Assembly (NCBI GenBank): GCA_022539475.1
Contig: VCMS01000186.1
Location: forward strand, 47,259-111,258
Length of the DNA stretch: 64,000 nucleotides
Reading direction: 5' to 3'
Origin: Gracilaria domingensis
Lineage: Eukaryota > Rhodophyta > Florideophyceae > Gracilariales > Gracilariaceae
Below, one piece after another: positions 11,382 to 22,689 of the stretch (its first letter is position 1; each line of letters begins with the position of its first letter). The notes below the pieces were generated by a model, which was given only the letters and a program-made list of their open reading frames with translations, searched no databases and had not been told where the DNA came from. A program made the translations under genes and the position numbers.

Positions 11382-13010
11382 ATGTTCAACACTGACCAAG
11401 TGGACAACGCATCTAATCGCGGTGAAGGACAGACACCGAAATTGGAGAAGGGTCCGCAGAGGGACTCGACCGGTTTCTACCTTCCACCAGTTCCCAAACA
11501 GGGCGATCCGGACGGAAGTTCGAGCTATTCCTCCTACGACGGGAGGGATCACCTCAAACGAGGTGGTAAGCCGAGCAAGCGTTCCGATTCGGACGACTCC
11601 AGACGTAAACGGGAGAATCGCCGCCGCCGCAGAAGACGACGGCATTCAGAAAATGACTGCGTGTCCTCAGGTTCGTCATCAGAGAATGAGCAGACCGATT
11701 CGGATGATTCAGGGGACTCACGAAGCCCCCGAAGGAAGGGAAGGTCCGACCGGCGACGTTCCCGATCGGACAGGCCAGCGCTCAAGCGCATACGTCCCTT
11801 GAAAATCAGGTTCACCAGAGTTGTGGACTACCGTACATACGGGCTAATTCAAGGCAGCAAGAAGTACGACTCAAACATGGCGCGCAAGATCGCGCGCTAC
11901 CAAAAGATATTGAACGTCCAGATGAAGGGACATTCATTTTCAGGAACCGACTCCATTTCCGTTCTCAATTTTCTGCAGCGGTTCAAAACCGCTTCTAACA
12001 ATAACGAACTGACGGAAGCAGCAGCACTGTGGTGCTTTCAGTTCTACCTAACCAGGCCCGCGCACGCTCTGGTCCAGTCTCGTCTCATTGGTGAGTCGGC
12101 GGCAGTCGACAGGCCCCGCGACGAAGCGCTTCACACGTATGAAGAGGTGATGAACTTCTCGCTTACCACCTACGCTACGGATGAAGTCATTGCCTCGGCG
12201 TCCGCAGAAGTGACATTTTATACCCAGTCGTCAGGGATGTCCGAAACGAAATTCGCTCAGAAACTCTGGACGAAGGCCCTACGCTGTGGTAAGGTCTACA
12301 CCGATCGGGACTTGAAGGGCCTACTCGTCGAAGGACTTTTGTCCGCCATACGGTGGAAGGTACGTAACCACCTCACCACCCATCCCAGTATCGGATACGA
12401 TGCACTCGCCCGTTACGCGGAATCTTACGGTGACACTCATCGAGCCTTATGCCGCCAGTCCGTTCGGGTGGACACGCAGACCGCAGCTGCACGGCCGCGC
12501 ACTACTCTACGATAAGGAAGGTGCACAACGTTAAGTCACCTTTGGCCTCGACTTATTCCCTGTCGGACGAAGACGGCGACGAAGTCCTCCTTGTTTCCCG
12601 AGGGTTTTCCATGCCACCACCACCCACCACATCAAGTGCAACCACCCCAGCAACTTCCGCACGATCATGGCCGAGTACACCTGGCCAAGGACCAACGAAC
12701 GTTCCCGGAACGGCACCCAGGGATCGTCCGTGCAAAATTTGCCTTTCGCGCTAGCCCATACTGCTGTCGGCTTCTCCCACCGGACGTCAAGGGTAAACTT
12801 CTCGCAGTTCGTGAGGAGGACTACCAACCCCGGCGCGACGAAGGCTACTACGGTACTGGACCGCCCGCACGGAGAAACACGCCGTCGCAATCCAATATCG
12901 TTTACCGTAACGTCAGTCCGAATCGCACATCTTGCGCCCAGCCCAGGCAGGCAGCCATGCTGCTGGAGGAGACCGTTTTAGAACAGGAAAACGATCCGGA
13001 GGATGCGTAG
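11382..13010 (+). pseudogene. Gypsy C gag
   Basis: Structural protein of the element. The ATG at 11382-11384 opens 377 clean codons to 12515. It has an Arg/Ser-rich disordered segment (EDRRRRR-type, near residues 85-150), then the gag core (SFSGTDSISVLNFLQRF ... SLTTYATDEVIASA). The core aligns with the gag core of element B (FTGEDPILVLDFLSRF). After about 12500 the frame changes to 12449-12754, ending in a Cys pair (RPCKICLSR), and then to 12780-13010 (SPYCCRLLPPDVKGKLL). At least two frameshifts are therefore present, and the zinc-knuckle region is degenerate. The 3' end overlaps the pol frame. Confidence 0.82.
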
Positions 13011-16000
13011 CGGCGTCGTCTCCTCAGTTGCTTTGTGGCGATGCCGAAGAGGCACGGAAGCTGCTAAGGCGCCTTCTTGCGGGCAGCCTGCCAGCGAGTC
13101 ACGCCTCCGTCATACAGGGAATCAACCTTCCCCGTCGCTTGAAGGTTGTCTCCTTCAAGATTTATGGGACTCACACGAAGGCGTTGTTGGACTCGGGTGC
13201 GGTCCTGAACCTCATATCTGAGAGGATGTGTGATCTCCTGACACTGACTCCGTCCCGTACCAGCCGGCGAGTCACCGTCGCTGATGAGACTGCGGCCGCA
13301 GTGCTGGGGTGTGTGAAGGAAGTACCAGTTGCCTTCGTAGAGAATGGAGTCCCTGTAGACTTTCTCGTCGTACAGAACATGCCGTTTGACGTCATCATTG
13401 GATGTCCGACGTTAGAAACCCTCCGGGCGCGACTGGACCTTGGCCGTCAGCAGGTTCGGTTGACCGTCGAGGACGAGGAAGTTGTTCTGGAACTGTCGAA
13501 CGAACCGCAGAGAGTTGACGGGGCCCGCACGGATAGTGAGGACTTCACGTCTCCCGACGGGTCTGCGGAAGGAGAATACCGGCAGGACAGTTCCTCTTCG
13601 TCTTCCGAGGAAGAATCCAGCGAAGATACCGGGTTGTTTCTCGCCATCTTGGACGAAGAACCTTACGAGCCAGACCTCGAAAGTATAGGAGAGGAGAAAT
13701 ACTCTCCGTCTGAAGTTTCAGAGGAGCAAGAGGATACGCAGTCAGCTATCCTCTCTGCGAAGATGAAGCAAATTCCCGCAGAAGTGCAGGAAGGGCTAAC
13801 GGACGCATTGAAAGAGATTAACATCATTGCATGGGATACTAGCGAGCTACCCCCCTCGAAAGTTCCCGTCACTTACTCTTTCGAGTTGACAGATGATACT
13901 CCGATTCACTCGCGTTCTCGTCGAATGCCGCCGAGGCACAACGAAATCGTGAGGAAAGAGGTCGATGAGCTGCTAGAAACGGGCATCATCACTCCCTCGT
14001 CTTCAGCCTGGTCTTTCCCGGTGGTCATTGCCACCAAGAAGGACGGAAGGCCCAGGTTCTGCGTTGACTATCGTCAGCTGAACCGTGTCATGAAGCCAGA
14101 CCGTTGGCCGTTGCCAAGAATCGAGGAGATCTTCGACGGCTTGGGTAGCACAAGAGTGTTCACTACCCTAGATCTCTTTTTTGGATACTGGCAGGTCCGA
14201 ATGGCGGAGGAGCAAAAGAAGATGACGACCTTCAGCTGTCACTACGGCACGTACAAGTTCGAAGTAATGCCTTTCGGACTCATGAACGCTGCGTCGACCT
14301 TCCAGAGAATGATAGACGAGGTTCTCCGAGGACTTCCATTCGTTAGGGTGTACATTGATGACGTGGTGATCTTCTCGAAGACGTTGGAGGATCACCTGGA
14401 TCATTGCCGGGCTGTGTTCGAACGTATACAGAACGCGGGTCTCAAGGTCAAGGTGATGAAGTGCAGCTTCGCCCAGTCGAAGATCAAACTCTTGGGGCAC
14501 GTATTGGATGGAAACGGAGTCTATGTCGACGAAGACAAGATCTCCGTCATAAGGAATGCTCCTATTCCAAGAGACGCGTCGGAGTTGAGACGCTACCTTG
14601 AGCTAGCCGGGTACTATCATCGCTTCATCAGGAATTTCACCGAGGGTTAGGCGGCACTCTACGCTGCCATTTCGACGAAAAAGGGAAGGTTCGCGTGGAC
14701 GGAAGAGATGCAGGACGCCTTCAACGAGTTAAAGGAGAAGCTGACCATACCTCCGGTGCTAGCTTACCCTGACTTCTCCAAACCGTTCGTCGTCGAGATG
14801 GAGGCGTCCTCAGTATCGCTGGGGGCCGTCTGGTGCCAGACGAAGCAGGACGAGAAGGTACACCCAGTACACCATGCCTCCTGTACGATGACGGAAGAGG
14901 AGAGGAAATACAGCACGTGCGAGAGAGAAGCGCTGGCTGCAGTATTCACGTTGAAGAAGTTCCGCGTCTACCTGCTCTTCGAGAACGTTTTCGAGGTGGT
15001 AACGGACCACAGAGCGTTGCAGTACGCCTTCCAGAAGAGAAATATTCACAGAAGGCTGGCACGCTGGATTGACTTCATGGCGGAGTACAATTATCGATTG
15101 AGGTACCGCCCGGCTGGAGAACGGAGGACGTGACTACCTGTCAAGGATCGAGTTCGAGGAGGTCGCAGAGTCGGGTGAGGATGTCGTGGAGGTTGTCACC
15201 GCTGTTGCGTGGGAAGAGCCAACCCTAGTCGAGCTGGAGCCGTATCTTCTCAACATCGTACGGTTCCTCGCTGGGGTGCCGATTCAGGAGGATAACCCGC
15301 GCTTCCGACTCGGCGTTCGTCGCAATGCGAAGAAGTTCATGCTTTGGAACAACATACTATTCAGGCGTGAACCTGAGGAACGTACGGCTATTTCCACTCG
15401 AGCCGGAAGGCTGGAAGCCCTCCAGATGTTCCTCGACGAGATAGAGCACTGGGATGAGGCTGCTACGAGAAGGATGATACGTGAAAGGTTCTGGTGGCCG
15501 TCAGTGTACGACGACGTTAAGAACTACGTCAAAGGATGCGACGAATGCCAGCGTGCCCAAAACCTTCCGATATACAGAACGACGCTTCGCACTCCCTTCA
15601 CGGGGTTGTTCGAGACGTTCTCCATTGATTTTAGCGCACCGTAAAAGCGGTTCAATGGAGGGAAGCGCTTTATACTCATCGCTGTGGAGCACTTGACGGG
15701 CTGGCCGATCGCAATGGCCACTGAGAACTCGGTATCAGACACCGTCATCAAATTTGTAGAGGAAGAGATCATCCGACCGTTCGGTCCCGCTGCGGCGATA
15801 ATCTCTGATAACGCCAGCTCCTTCCTATCGCATGCCTTTGAGGACTACATGAAGGGGAAAGGAATAGCGTGGAAGCCCGTGTTGCCATACGCCCTTATGT
15901 CGAATGTGACGGCCGAACGGATGGTGGGTTCGATCAAGAGGGCGTTTAAGAAGATAGTGATACGGCCTTGGATGGACTGGGAAGAAGCTCTGCCGAAGGT

Positions 16001-16442
16001 GGTGTACGGATACCGTCGTCTTCCCCGGGGCATGGTGGCTTCGCCGTTAGAGCTGATGTACGGAGTGAAGCCTCGCATGCTTGCAAACGATACCGTAGCG
16101 TTGCTCTCGGATACGACGCCCAAACAGAGGACCTTGGAATTGTTAGGTGAAGCAGGGAAGCGCGCGATGCGGGTAGCTCGCGGGTTCATCCCGCGAGAAG
16201 TGAAGAAAGAGGTGAAGACTTTCGTCGTGGGCGATGAGGTGTTAGTCGCTCATGGCCAGGCCCTGAATCCTCGCAAGAAGTGGCCCGCCTTTGAGTCCTT
16301 TTTCTACGGGCCGTGCAAAGTGACGAGAGTTCAACACCCACGCTACGAGCTGGTATCCCAGCACGGAAGGGTGACGAAGAGCGCAGTGCACGCCAGTAAG
16401 TTGGTGTTTTACAAGCGTCGCCCTATCCATCTTCAGGCTTGA
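12932..16442 (+). pseudogene. Gypsy C pol (protease, RT, RNase H, integrase)
   Basis: Polyprotein that copies and integrates the element. Protease motif KALLDSGAVLNLIS near 13180. An acidic linker follows. RT covers about 13870-14600, with FCVDYRQLNR, FTTLDLFFGYWQ and catalytic VYIDDVVIFSK. In-frame TAG at 14648-14650. RNase H covers about 14700-15110, with VEMEASSVSLG, EREALAAVF and TDHRAL. A 1-nt frameshift lies near 15125. The integrase zinc region ends C..C at CDECQRAQN. The core has SIDFSAP, IISDNASSF and NVTAERMVG, so the D,D,E residues are present. In-frame TAA at 15642-15644. The C-terminal part (EVLVAHGQALNPRKKWPAFE) looks like a tail without an obvious chromodomain. Stop codons and frameshift make it inactive unless recoded. 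Confidence 0.9.
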
Positions 16443-16686
16443 GATCGAGAAACAGAACCAGCTGCAGGACCAATGACAGGTTTCCTCGTCGCAGAGCGGG
16501 GGCGCACCAGAAGTTATGTTCCCTGTGGCTTAAGCGGCGAAGGCTTCTACGCCCTGGGACGGAGGAATCATGACGAAGTTGGAAGATTTGGGGAAAGAGG
16601 AAAAGAACTGAACGTTGAAGCATAAAAGAGTATCCCCAAGTTTACGCATTGGGGATGTCTACTTACGTATTCTAGCGATCAAGGAC

Positions 16687-18033
16687 CTAGCGGTGGGAAG
16701 CAAGAAACACTTCGCGGACCTCAGTCACCGTGGGGTTCCCGCCCCCACCGCAGAGGGCGAGGCTCCCCGGACAGAGTCGCAGAGCGCACTCTTCCACTCC
16801 ATCGAGGATGAGTCGCTTCGACGAATCGACGCCGACGACATGGTCCACTTCATCTCCCTTCTCAAGGCGAACGATCCGGAACAGATCGCGGCCATAGGCT
16901 TGCGCTATCGCATCGAAGGTCCTAAGCCTCGCTCGGACCTTGCGCAGAGAGAGGCCAAGACCAAGGTTCTCCACGATGCAAGTGGCTGAGGATACGTAGC
17001 GGAAAGCCACGGACGACGCCGAGAGTTGCTCGAGAAAAGGTCTGGCAGCCGAACTGCCGGCCAAGCCATCAAGAACGTTCGCGAGAGAGGTCACAATGCA
17101 ACTACGGCCGCCGTCCGAGGTAAGGAAAAGGGGACGAGCCCGACGGACGAGGTAGTCCCTAGACGCGGAAGTCGGGGCTCTTGAACCCGGCCCTCCGAAC
17201 TCCAACCTGCACCCGGATAAAAGGCGGGAGATGCCCACAGCACGGGAAGCAAGCCCGGTGTTGCGGGTGGAGCTGCGGAGCCTACGGCTAGGGACGGCGA
17301 AGACGTCTACGTCCGTGCTGACTTTAGAAAAATCGAACTTTTTACTCTTCTCGGTGGCATGGCCGATGGACATGACGGGACGGTCATTCGTAAGAGGTTC
17401 CATTTTGAACCAACTACCATGAATGGGATAGAAATGCCCAGGGCCTCCATTGCGACGGGCGGACCCATACAGCCTCTCTTCTTCGACCTCCAGGCTGCCA
17501 AGGCATGACCCGTCACCTAATAGGATGCACTTGAGGCGCCACTGAGCGACCGCATGCTGGGACTCCGGCACCTCCGGCCCTTCTAGGGCGTCCTCAAAGG
17601 AGAGATCGGACTCTGTGACGCAGCTCGCCGAGGACTGAGAAGGCGAGACGAGGTCGATAACCTCTTCCTGAACGGTAAACGAGGGGTCCCGCCATCGTGA
17701 GCCCCTTTGATGAGAACCACGTGAACGATGAACGCGCGTCATGAAGATCTCGTCGTCGGTATCCGAATGCACGGCAAGAGGCGCCATCATGGCTGCCGAA
17801 ATCGTTACGGCGACATCCCCATTTTCGTCGGAAGAGAGTGCCGGCACCGCAATTCGAGGCACTCCCGCTTCGACGGACTCAGGGTGATGCGAAGACCGAG
17901 AACGAGAAGAAGTATGATGGCGCGAGACAAAGTCGCAGGCTGGCCGAGAACCTCGGTTAGACGGACTTCCGGCAGACCTGTTCTGGCTGCGCTTATGTCG
18001 CAGACGCGCTAAGGAGTTATTGCGGTTGGCCAT
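16687..18033 (-). CDS. Intact 448-aa ORF antisense to Gypsy C pol; possible Cys-His-Asp protease-like C-terminus
   Basis: ATG 18031-18033 to TAG 16687-16689 with no interruption, convergent with pol and about 245 bp from it. Residues 1-60 are basic and Arg/Ser-rich. 119-130 contain EEVIDLVSPS, which resembles a SUMO-interacting motif. 164-245 form a globular-looking stretch with aromatic residues (FYPIHGSWFKMEPL). 301-412 contain GGRSCIVTSLANVLD, then DEVDHVVGVDSSKRLILD. Cys312, His398 and Asp411 have the order and spacing of papain-like cysteine peptidases. I do not recognise a named family, so protease activity is inference. Antisense ORFs downstream of pol are known in a few plant Gypsy/Tat elements. 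It is unusual that this ORF is whole while gag and pol of the same copy are broken. It could also be a captured host gene. Confidence 0.6.
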   Translation of the reverse strand: MANRNNSLARLRHKRSQNRSAGSPSNRGSRPACDFVSRHHTSSRSRSSHHPESVEAGVPRIAVPALSSDENGDVAVTISAAMMAPLAVHSDTDDEIFMTRVHRSRGSHQRGSRWRDPSFTVQEEVIDLVSPSQSSASCVTESDLSFEDALEGPEVPESQHAVAQWRLKCILLGDGSCLGSLEVEEERLYGSARRNGGPGHFYPIHGSWFKMEPLTNDRPVMSIGHATEKSKKFDFSKVSTDVDVFAVPSRRLRSSTRNTGLASRAVGISRLLSGCRLEFGGPGSRAPTSASRDYLVRRARPLFLTSDGGRSCIVTSLANVLDGLAGSSAARPFLEQLSASSVAFRYVSSATCIVENLGLGLSLRKVRARLRTFDAIAQAYGRDLFRIVRLEKGDEVDHVVGVDSSKRLILDGVEECALRLCPGSLALCGGGGNPTVTEVREVFLASHR

Positions 18034-18760
18034 CGTAGACGTATTTGCGATACGACGCCCGATACTGAGGGCCGACGTTGTCCACTAACACACAGCCAAA
18101 GTGCAGAGCCGTGGTCGTCGATACTCTGGTGTTGAACCTCCGCCTGCAGTTGCGCTGGCAAGTCTGTTAGGCGGATCACCGGAGTTACCCCAGAGCAGGA
18201 GCGGAGGGAGCGCAGCGGTAGAGTCCACGGATGCGGGCCGTGGTGATGTACAACAACCACGGCAGGGGCGCAGGGAAAGACGCAAGGGCAGACGCGACGG
18301 CGGAGACAAGCTTAAAGGGGCAGCAACAGTTGTAGCTTGATTATGGCTGTCGCGGAGCTCAAGAAGGCGCCGAACGCTAGGCGGAAGGAAAGATTCGGCG
18401 GCGACGGGTCCGGTGTGCAAGGGACAAGGAAAAACGATCGTGCAAGGCTTCCTATCAAATAACCTATGGTGCTGTTGCAGGCGGCGGCCAGCGCTGCTGC
18501 GTTGGTTACTGTCGGTGTTCCAGCGCAGCGCGCCGTCGGCTGGAAGCCAAACGGCCACACGATGCCAGGCCCGTGCCACGGTGGCACGGGGTAGGCGGGG
18601 GAGCGTGTCGCACACGTGTGGTGCACGCTGCGCCACAAGTGTGCGAAGCTCACAAAAACCCCTCTTGTTGTCGCGAGTGCGACGACGAAGAGGGGGAAGA
18701 CAGACAACAAGTAAAGTGAAAGGGGGTAGCTGGCCCCGGTTTAATCGTGCAGCTTTCAGG
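18034..18760. other. Upstream region of the antisense ORF / former 3' end of Gypsy C
   Basis: GC-rich and without a supported gene. Holds the purine tract at about 18679-18696. It may contain the promoter of the minus-strand ORF. No similarity to 9400-11350 was found, so a 3' LTR is not demonstrable. Confidence 0.4.
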
Positions 18761-18908
18761 TAGCTCGCTACGAAGGTAAATTAAATATAAATTTTATCTT
18801 CATCTACACGTGTATGTATTTGAATGGCTCGCTCGGCGCTTTCTACTCTAGCTCGACGATAAGAATTTAAGGTGAGAAATGGCAATTTTATATACTAGAA
18901 ATGCATAA
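18761..18908 (+). repeat. Dispersed repeat copy 2 (see 2548-3070)
   Basis: 148 bp; 18761-18853 and 18854-18908 match 2548-2638 and 3016-3070 in the same order and orientation. It sits between the end of Gypsy C and the start of the hAT element. Confidence 0.7.
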
Positions 18909-19608
18909 TCAAGTCCTTAATAGAACGTGGAAAAAAGTGGAATGTTTGCGTTTGAGTATTATAGAAACATTTAAAACCTTCAATTCTTTTCGCGAACGTT
19001 TTAAACGTTTTGCAAACGTATTAAACGTTCACATCACGTTCAAAAAATCCTACAATACATTACAGATTTCATATTCAAAATTTGAACTTGAATCCCTGTC
19101 CCAAGCATTCAGGAAGCAAACAGTGCTCACCTGTAGACCATCTCTGGCAAATCTACTGCGAATAACACCTCAAACGCATTCGTTTACCAATCATAGGACG
19201 TCCCAAAGCCAATCGTAGGGCATTCTTCAATAAAATAGCACCAACCACGGGCTATAAAACTTTGAGAGCCCCATACAAATACTGCTCGAAATCGGTATCA
19301 GTAAGTTCTGTACACATAGACACACATTCTCGAAATTGCACAGAAATCAAAAGGCCCTTAGGAGCTATAATTGATTAGAACACTTCAAAACCAACTTTTG
19401 CACAGCCTCAAGGCAATATTTTCATCTATTCACATAGTAGCATGCAGGGTGCGGTGACATCTAACGCCTCTCGCGTTTTTGGCAGAGAACCAATGAGCCA
19501 TATATGACGTAGTTTATCAAAAGAAATACATGAAACTGCTTCACCTTTTGGCCTTTTGACCATAAGACATGATTTACGTTTTTTCAAAAGTTAGCCCCAA
19601 ATTGGAAA

Positions 19609-21117
19609 GTGCTTTTGATCCAAAGGACTGATGGTGAACCCCTCGAAAACGTGTACAAAAATTGTATGGAAACATGTCTTAACGTTATCAGAGAGAGCAG
19701 TGGTGGAGTTCTTTCAATTGATGGCGCCACTAATGAGTTATCCAAGTCTGTGAGCAACGTCATTCTTCACACTCCGCTAACGACTTTTATTGCAAACATG
19801 AAGACCGACCTACACCGTGAGACATCTCAACACTTGGCAGCAAAGCTCCAGAATTGTTTTCAACGTATGGATCAAAAAACGGGTATTTCTACTTGTTTTG
19901 CGTTTATATCTGATTCATGCAGTAGCATGAGGCTATTAAGAAACATTCTAGTCAAACAGAATACGTTAAAGTAGAGCTATGGTTGTGCTACGCACTGTCC
20001 GCACAACGTCAGCATGGACATTGACAAAATAACTGCACTTTTCCAGAGTATCAAAGATGCACTTTATTTTTCAAAGACGGTTAAGAACGTGAAGTTGGTG
20101 CGAAAGATTTACGAATCAATTTTGCTTAGAGAAGCTACAAAATTTTTACACCATGTTATTGTTTTCTCCTACGCGGTGTACTACTTTGAACTTGATGCTC
20201 TCGCGTTTTCTCAAGGTACAGAGTGTGTTGACATATTTACCTTACGAACTGGTGAATGAGCGAACTCAACGGAATATTGATGAAAGCTTTGAGATGCCTG
20301 AGGCTCTGGCAGTTCTAATTTCTGCCCAGTCATTTTGGTCACAAGTTTGTGACGCTTACTTTCCATTCAACCCTCTATCTACCTTTATCGGTCTTCTGGA
20401 GAGCACCTCTGCCACTATGGCTGATGTTTGTGCTACGTTCGTAGCTACGTTGCTTGGACTACGGTCTTCACATGTTACAAGCGTAAGCAAAAGGACAGGA
20501 TTGGAAGTGTCTTTATTACGTCGATGAAGTAGGATTCAAAGTGCTGTCTATGCACTTGCTTTTCGTTGCGATCCCTTCTATGAAGAGTTCAGAAACTACT
20601 TTACCTCTCATTCTGGTTCCGCTGTCCTCGAGTTAGACAAAGCGTCTCTCACAGATCAGTGCCACAAAGCGATTGAAAATTTTGCGGTTGATGATGCACA
20701 CGCCTAAATACTTCTTTCGGACTATCTCTAACTTTGTGTCACACCAAGCTCATTACTCACAAAGCTTAAACACGCACAGAAGCGCTTTATTTGGGGACAA
20801 ATGCGTGAGTGCCTTCCCAGTTTGTCCACGGCTCTGGACCAGATATACCGCGCTCCCGCCTCTACTGCAGCTGTGGAGCGAAATCACAAGATATCCAAAC
20901 TAGTGCTGTCAAAGCGCCGATGTCGAATGAATGACATGAACGTTGAACGTCAGATCGCTATTGCGCACAATACGGCCATGCTCCGAATTCCACGTTCACA
21001 CAAACGCCATCCTGGATTTGAGCGCCTTCTGGTGATCTGCATGGAACTGGTGGAACTTGCGCAGAGCCCTGTAGAACTTAACGTTGATGGCATGCAGAAA
21101 ACTTCCGACGACGAGTG
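19609..21117 (+). pseudogene. hAT-family transposase relic (DUF659 plus C-terminal dimerisation region)
   Basis: Frame fragments in order: 19609-19974 has the DUF659-like signature GVLSIDGATNELSKSVSNVI and ends in AFISDSCSSMRLLRNILVKQ. 20014-20259 and 20264-20527 cover the middle. 20801-21118 has the hAT C-terminal pattern APASTAAVERNHKISKLVLS followed by RRCRMNDMNVERQIAIAHN. Several stops and frame changes separate the pieces, and the N-terminal BED zinc finger is not visible. It is non-functional. It may belong to the family that mobilised the MITE at 7055-7705, but their ends do not clearly match. Confidence 0.8.
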
Positions 21118-22494
21118 AGACGATGACTTGGTTTTGCTTGAAACCATCCTAGCGGACATCGAATACCCCTCATCCATTCCAGATTTCGCCATGTTTGAAG
21201 AAAAGGACCAGTCCGACAATTAACGGTAAAGGGACTGCTCTTCCCGACGCATCTCGCAGAGTGTACAAACCCCCTGTGAGTGCGAAAGCGTTTCTATGCC
21301 TGCCAAGTTCGGACCATATCACGGATCTGCGTCGCACGATCTTCTCTCTTTTCTTCACAACAACGCAGTCAATAAAACAACTACTTGCTGTTCCCTCCGA
21401 TATTCTTTCCTCGCCACCTTATTCATAGTAAAATCGTTCCACTCGAACGAATCAATACTTTACACTGGCAACATTAGATCAATTCAGCCAAGCTCCGCTT
21501 CACTTCGTCTCCGTAAATTATGTGACGTGGAGAGACGAGGATAAGATCGTAGTCCGGGACACTGCGCTTTGACTGCCGCAAGGATCGTACTGTGCGTATT
21601 AACGACAGGCCTGTGAAATTGTTCGGATGTTCACTGCTGCTCAAGACAAAATCAGAGTTTCAGGGTGCTTGAAGAAATCGACACAGAAGTCTGCGTCAGG
21701 CGTACAAGGTTTCTTTCGAAGGCGACGGAAGTTGAAGAAAGTATCTCCTTATCGGCCAATTAGTGTAGCCTCCATGAGATCTTGAGTGAACAACACAGGT
21801 CCTGATGTCGCATTAACGCATGGTCACGACAACAGAGGTAAACCGGCTTTTGTACCCCAACTTGTAGATGTCCTATGTAACCCAGGTATGTACACAACTC
21901 TGGAACAGATTCGCTCGAGTTAGACTATCGTAGATCTGAGTCGTTTCCTCCCTCGGCCTGTAGCTCATGCGCGCATTGAGGAGAAGAGTGTATTCATCAA
22001 ATAAAGAACACCAGAGCGACAGCAGTTCCAGTACGCAGAGCGATTTTCCTTTTCCATACAGGCTCTTCCAATGCGCTGCGTGCGTAGCACGCTTCGCATG
22101 CGTGGTATCTGCCATTCGCGTTGGCGTGCGAGTGACACTGCGGGCGCGAAGCGTATGTTCATACGTACGCAGTACTCTGTTCCGCGCTGGTGTGCGGGCA
22201 AAACCCTGGGCGCGCGCCACGCCTCGGGCGCCGGCGCGCCTGCGCGACGCTGCGCCCGCGGAACGCCTTGGACGGTCTTTACGCTGTCGCGCACGGGCGC
22301 GCCGGAGCGAGGCTGCTCCGGTTGCGAGCTGCGCATAGCTGGATTTGCGTGGGGCTGCGACGAAGTCGCCTGGGACCGTACGTTAGAGATTGGGGTCGCA
22401 GACTGGTAAGTCGAGTAATCATCTGATGGTCGAAAAAAGAGGTCTGAAAGAGTAGCTTAATTGCAGTAATATCGCTTAACTGTAAGCGTTTTGA
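21118..22494. other. Non-coding 3' part of the hAT region with a GC-rich island
   Basis: No gene supported. 22070-22340 is strongly CpG/GCGC-rich (ggcgccggcgcgcc), in sharp contrast to the AT-rich flanks. Overlapping ORFs on both strands there are composition artefacts. Confidence 0.45.
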
Positions 22495-22689
22495 ACGATT
22501 TTCTGAACGTGTCCTCTTTCTAATTACGTTCAAAACTGGTTTAAAACGTTCGATTTTATTCAATTGGTTTTTTGAACATTTCTATATTGAGTATGCTAAT
22601 CCGGGAAACAGGCTAAAACGAAAGGCAGGCGAATAACGAAACATGTGGTGGAGAACATATTAAATTTTATATATAATACTTTCGTACTT

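Larger units (their letters stand above)
10900..18760 (+). mobile_element. Ty3/Gypsy retrotransposon C, decayed, with antisense ORF
   Basis: Order: gag (11382-13010), pol with PR-RT-RNaseH-IN (12932-16442), then an intact 448-codon ORF on the minus strand (16687-18033). Limits are approximate: no LTR pair was recognised by eye. A purine tract GAAGAGGGGGAAGACAG at about 18679-18696 resembles a polypurine tract and may mark the former 3' LTR border. 18761 onward is a different repeat. Confidence 0.75.
18950..22595 (+). mobile_element. Decayed hAT element with (sub)terminal inverted repeats
   Basis: About 18953-19040 (tattatagaaacatttaaaa, then gaacgttttaaac) is homologous in inverted orientation to about 22495-22592. 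These arms enclose a hAT transposase relic. Both ends are dense in AACGTT/AAACG words. The exact termini and the 8-bp target duplication could not be fixed by eye. Confidence 0.65.

Noticed and set aside
10824-11382. Overlapping plus-strand ORFs of 95-158 codons upstream of Gypsy C gag
   Set aside because: They lie in a pyrimidine-rich leader, overlap in several frames and have no conserved features.
11549-11815. Minus-strand ORF opposite the Arg/Ser-rich part of Gypsy C gag
   Set aside because: Mirror-frame shadow of a repetitive codon pattern.
8890-18140. Word TACTCTGGTGTT at about 8898, 10954 and 18117 as a possible shared LTR end plus primer-binding site for Gypsy C
   Set aside because: Flanking sequences do not align at all; a 12-mer recurring in 64 kb is not enough.
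21965-22409. Long overlapping ORFs on both strands in the GC island
   Set aside because: A consequence of high GC; low-complexity Arg/Ala content without domains.
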